Part shown: one piece after another, positions 61,687 to 64,000 of the stretch
Layout: the number at the start of each line of letters is the position of its first letter
How positions within the stretch are numbered: position 1 is the stretch's first letter
Assembly: GCF_000813425.1 (NCBI RefSeq)
Contig: NZ_JWIB01000005.1
Location: 28,668 to 92,667, forward strand
DNA length: 64,000 bases
Origin: Sporosarcina sp. ZBG7A
Lineage (GTDB): Bacteria > Bacillota > Bacilli > Bacillales_A > Planococcaceae
Direction of reading: 5' to 3'
Notes under the pieces: generated by a model
The model's database searches: none
Told to the model about the DNA's origin: nothing
What the model saw: only the letters and a program-made list of their open reading frames with translations
Position numbers and translations under genes: made by a program

Positions 61687-63273
61687 ATGATTTCAGCGAA
61701 AATAGATAATGGACTCAAAGAACTTCTTTCTGGTACTAATATTACATTACAGCCATCTGTACCTGTATTAGTCGAAAAAGCAGTTTCCCGAGGTGAGGCT
61801 ACGCTTTCAGCAGATGGAGCCGTTACAGCGCAAACCGGGAAGTATACCGGCCGTTCCCCTAAAGACCGTTACATAACTGAAGAAGCTACTTCTAAAGATA
61901 AGATTGACTGGGGCTCTGTTAATCGTCCGATTTCAGAAGTTCACTTCGACAATCTATATAAGAAGGTTTTAAACCACCTTCAAGCAAAAGAGGAACTATT
62001 TGTATTTAAAGGATTTGCAGGAGCTGACAAAGCTTCACAACTTTCGATTCAAGTTATCAACGAATTTGCTTGGCAAAACCTTTTCGTTCATCAGCTCTTC
62101 ATCCGACCTACTGAAGAAGAATTGAAGATGCACGAAGCACAGTTCACGATCCTTGCAGCACCATCATTCAAAGCTGATCCTGCTGTTGACGGCACGGATT
62201 CAGAAACATTCGTCATCATTTCACTTGAAAAACGCATTGTGCTAATCGGCGGTACTGAATATGCCGGAGAAATGAAGAAATCGATTTTCTCTGTTATGAA
62301 CTACTTGCTTCCTGAAAATGGAATACTTTCTATGCACTGTTCAGCAAACGTTGGTGAAAAAGGCGATGCTGCACTATTCTTCGGATTATCAGGTACTGGT
62401 AAAACAACACTATCTGCTGATGCAAACCGCAAACTGATTGGTGACGATGAGCATGGGTGGTCTGATCACGGAATCTTCAACATTGAAGGTGGATGTTACG
62501 CGAAGTGCATCAACTTATCACCAGAAAAAGAACCTGAGATCTTCGGTGCCATTCAATTCGGTACAGTTCTAGAAAACGTAGTACTCGATACTGAGTCACG
62601 CGTTGCTGATTATGATGATACTACATTAACTGAGAACACACGTGCAGCATATCCGATTGAGAATATCGACAACATCGTTCTTCCATCAGTTGCTGGACAC
62701 CCGGAAACCATCATCTTCCTAACTGCTGATGCGTTCGGTGTGTTGCCTCCAATCTCGAAATTGACGAAGGAGCAAGCAATGTATCACTTCCTAAGTGGAT
62801 TCACATCGAAACTTGCTGGTACTGAGCGCGGAATTACGTCACCAGAAGCTACATTCTCTACATGCTTCGGTTCACCATTCCTACCACTACCTGCAACGGT
62901 TTATGCTGATATGCTCGGTAAAAAAATCGACGAGCATGGATCTCGCGTATTCCTTGTGAACACTGGCTGGACTGGCGGCGTCTATGGCGTTGGTAAGCGT
63001 ATGGACTTGAAACACACACGTACAATGGTTCGCGCAGCACTATCCGGAGAATTGGATAACGTGGAAACCGAAACGTCAGCGACATTCGGACTTCAGATTC
63101 CGAAACAAATCGAGGGTGTTCCTAGTGAAGTATTGAACCCACGTAACGCTTGGAGCGATGCATCTGAGTATGATGCTAAGGCGAAAGAGCTTTCTCAACT
63201 ATTCAAAGACAACTTCAAGAAGTTCGACCAAGTTTCTGAAGAGATCATTCAAAAAGGCGGTCCGATTATTTAA
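61687..63273 (+). CDS. pckA: phosphoenolpyruvate carboxykinase (ATP)
   Basis: The 528-residue enzyme converts oxaloacetate and ATP to PEP and CO2 in gluconeogenesis. Signatures: GRSPKDRYI near residue 54, the P-loop [13 protein letters not shown] near residue 233, [21 protein letters not shown] and the ATP-site segment [21 protein letters not shown] precedes the ATG. It is divergent from metK and carries a CcpN-like operator. Its 3' end runs into copy C of the IS1182-like element. Confidence 0.97.
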   Translation: MISAKIDNGLKELLSGTNITLQPSVPVLVEKAVSRGEATLSADGAVTAQTGKYTGRSPKDRYITEEATSKDKIDWGSVNRPISEVHFDNLYKKVLNHLQAKEELFVFKGFAGADKASQLSIQVINEFAWQNLFVHQLFIRPTEEELKMHEAQFTILAAPSFKADPAVDGTDSETFVIISLEKRIVLIGGTEYAGEMKKSIFSVMNYLLPENGILSMHCSANVGEKGDAALFFGLSGTGKTTLSADANRKLIGDDEHGWSDHGIFNIEGGCYAKCINLSPEKEPEIFGAIQFGTVLENVVLDTESRVADYDDTTLTENTRAAYPIENIDNIVLPSVAGHPETIIFLTADAFGVLPPISKLTKEQAMYHFLSGFTSKLAGTERGITSPEATFSTCFGSPFLPLPATVYADMLGKKIDEHGSRVFLVNTGWTGGVYGVGKRMDLKHTRTMVRAALSGELDNVETETSATFGLQIPKQIEGVPSEVLNPRNAWSDASEYDAKAKELSQLFKDNFKKFDQVSEEIIQKGGPII

Positions 63274-63372
63274 TAGCATCAAAAAAGGAACCTTCCAGAC
63301 TGTAGACAAACTCCTGAAATCATGGGGTTTTCCTACAGTCTTTTTTCTTTTCAATATAGTTAATAGTGAAAA

Positions 63373-63566
63373 GTTGATTTTCGCTGCGAGCGGACGCTTT
63401 CCGAGGGGCTTGCTCTCAGCCAATCGAACAACGAAGTGTTCGATTTGCCGTATTTTAGCGTACTTTGCTGAAATTAAGGCAGCACTCATCTCCCTCGCTT
63501 TGCTCAGTCCAGGGTCTTCGAACTTCGCTTATCCCTCCGGAGTCGCGGCTCTCCACTACAATCAAC
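63373..63566 (+). repeat. hairpin repeat, left arm of copy C
   Basis: It starts GTTGATTTTCGC and ends CTACAATCAAC (194 bp). From GCGGACGC to CAGTCCAGGG it matches copy A with only a few changes, but it lacks the segment that forms the 72-bp inverted repeat in copy A. Confidence 0.75.
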
Positions 63567-63590
63567 AGCATCTCCCAACTATCAAATGAG

Positions 63591-64000
63591 TTAATGGAAA
63601 TGATGATGAATCAAATCAAAGATCGGGAACAGATGGAGCTGCTTACAATCTACTTGTTAGTTCCGCAAGACCATCTGGTCCGTAAATTAGAGGTATCAAT
63701 TTATTTCCCCTTCATTTATCCATTGGTTGGAGATTTATAATCCCTATTTGGGAGACCTAGCATAGATCCAGTTGTACTCAATAAAATGTCATTCATTCAA
63801 TATACTAAGCCCTCTTAGGGTTGTCGATCGCATACCATGCTTCTCCTGGCATCGGAAAAAACGTATTCAACTGTCTCTTTACATTACCAGAGACTTCTTT
63901 GATTTCACATCGGTATCTCAAGTCTTCTGTTACATCTAGTTAGTCTCGACAGCTGGACATGGAGCCCCACAATTGCATTGTTTGCTTGAATGATGTGAAT
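63591..64000 (+). pseudogene. IS1182-family transposase remnant, copy C
   Basis: The frame reads MEMMMNQIKDREQMELLTIY, then LLVPQDHLVRKLEVSI up to GDL and a stop, followed in a shifted frame by DPVVLNKMSFIQY and later GKNVF. These are consecutive IS1182 transposase landmarks with the parts between them shortened. The copy is inactive. Confidence 0.65.

Larger units (their letters stand above)
63301..64000. mobile_element. decayed IS1182-like composite element, copy C (cut by window end)
   Basis: The left edge TGTAGACAAA matches copies A and B. The left hairpin repeat (63373-63566) and a transposase remnant follow, then the window ends. It lies 28 bases after the pckA stop, within what should be the pckA terminator (AAAAAAGGAACCTTCC at 63283-63298). 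Its left repeat is almost identical to that of copy A. Confidence 0.7.

Overview
The window looks like a chromosomal segment of a low-GC, Gram-positive member of the Bacillales. The closest overall feel is Planococcaceae (Sporosarcina or Paenisporosarcina-like). This rests on gene content recognised by eye (YpsA, YugN, YqxD, PaiA/PaiB, CtaB, FabI, BpsA/BpsB, MetK-YtoA-YtpA-PckA), on AGGAGG-type ribosome binding sites before nearly every gene with frequent TTG or GTG starts, and on Firmicutes RNA regulators (a T-box and a SAM-I riboswitch). No rRNA, tRNA, CRISPR array or prophage was seen. Many starts below are moved inside the longest open frame to the codon that has a proper ribosome binding site.

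Layout. 1-16.9 kb: a partial gene on the minus strand, an EF-G-like ribosomal-protection GTPase, ypsA, a decayed IS1182-like element, ctaB, a SIMPL protein, tspO, a zinc peptidase, a DAO-type flavoenzyme with a nucleobase permease, a membrane GTPase, a stress PNPOx protein, brnQ, a lipoprotein, a secreted SLH/SH3/NlpC-P60 hydrolase, yugN and fabI. 16.9-24 kb: an isolated argH with ARG boxes, a CDF metal exporter behind a leader that holds a terminator, an unknown protein plus RNA-methyltransferase pair, and a stand-alone UvrA-like ATPase. 24-41 kb is an accessory-looking stretch: methyltransferases, paiA/paiB divergent from a MocR regulator, two MFS exporters, an RNPP-like HTH/TPR regulator, AlkD-like repair, a second MocR regulator divergent from a LysE exporter, an ECF sigma/anti-sigma pair, a DinB protein and a second decayed IS. 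41-52.3 kb: pepA, yqxD, a cupin, a type III PKS/methyltransferase pair, an NhaC-type antiporter under a tyrosine T-box, a secreted nuclease and an arsenic island (arsR-arsB-arsC plus a flavoprotein). 52.6-64 kb: catalase, a CrcB pair with a helicase, signal peptidase, a YtpA-like protein, ytoA, metK under a SAM-I riboswitch, divergent pckA with a CcpN-like operator, and a third IS1182-like remnant running off the end.

The most unusual structure is a repeat system. A roughly 125-bp hairpin-forming repeat (edges GTTGATTTCC and CAATCAAC) occurs alone at three sites. It also occurs as inverted pairs bracketing dead IS1182-type transposase fragments at two sites, with a third element cut by the window end. 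At the two complete composite copies the element lies between two nearly identical terminator stem-loops, with the A-tract kept on the left copy and the T-tract on the right copy. The simplest reading is that the element entered an intrinsic terminator and duplicated the stem-loop. This separates the neighbouring genes from a complete terminator.
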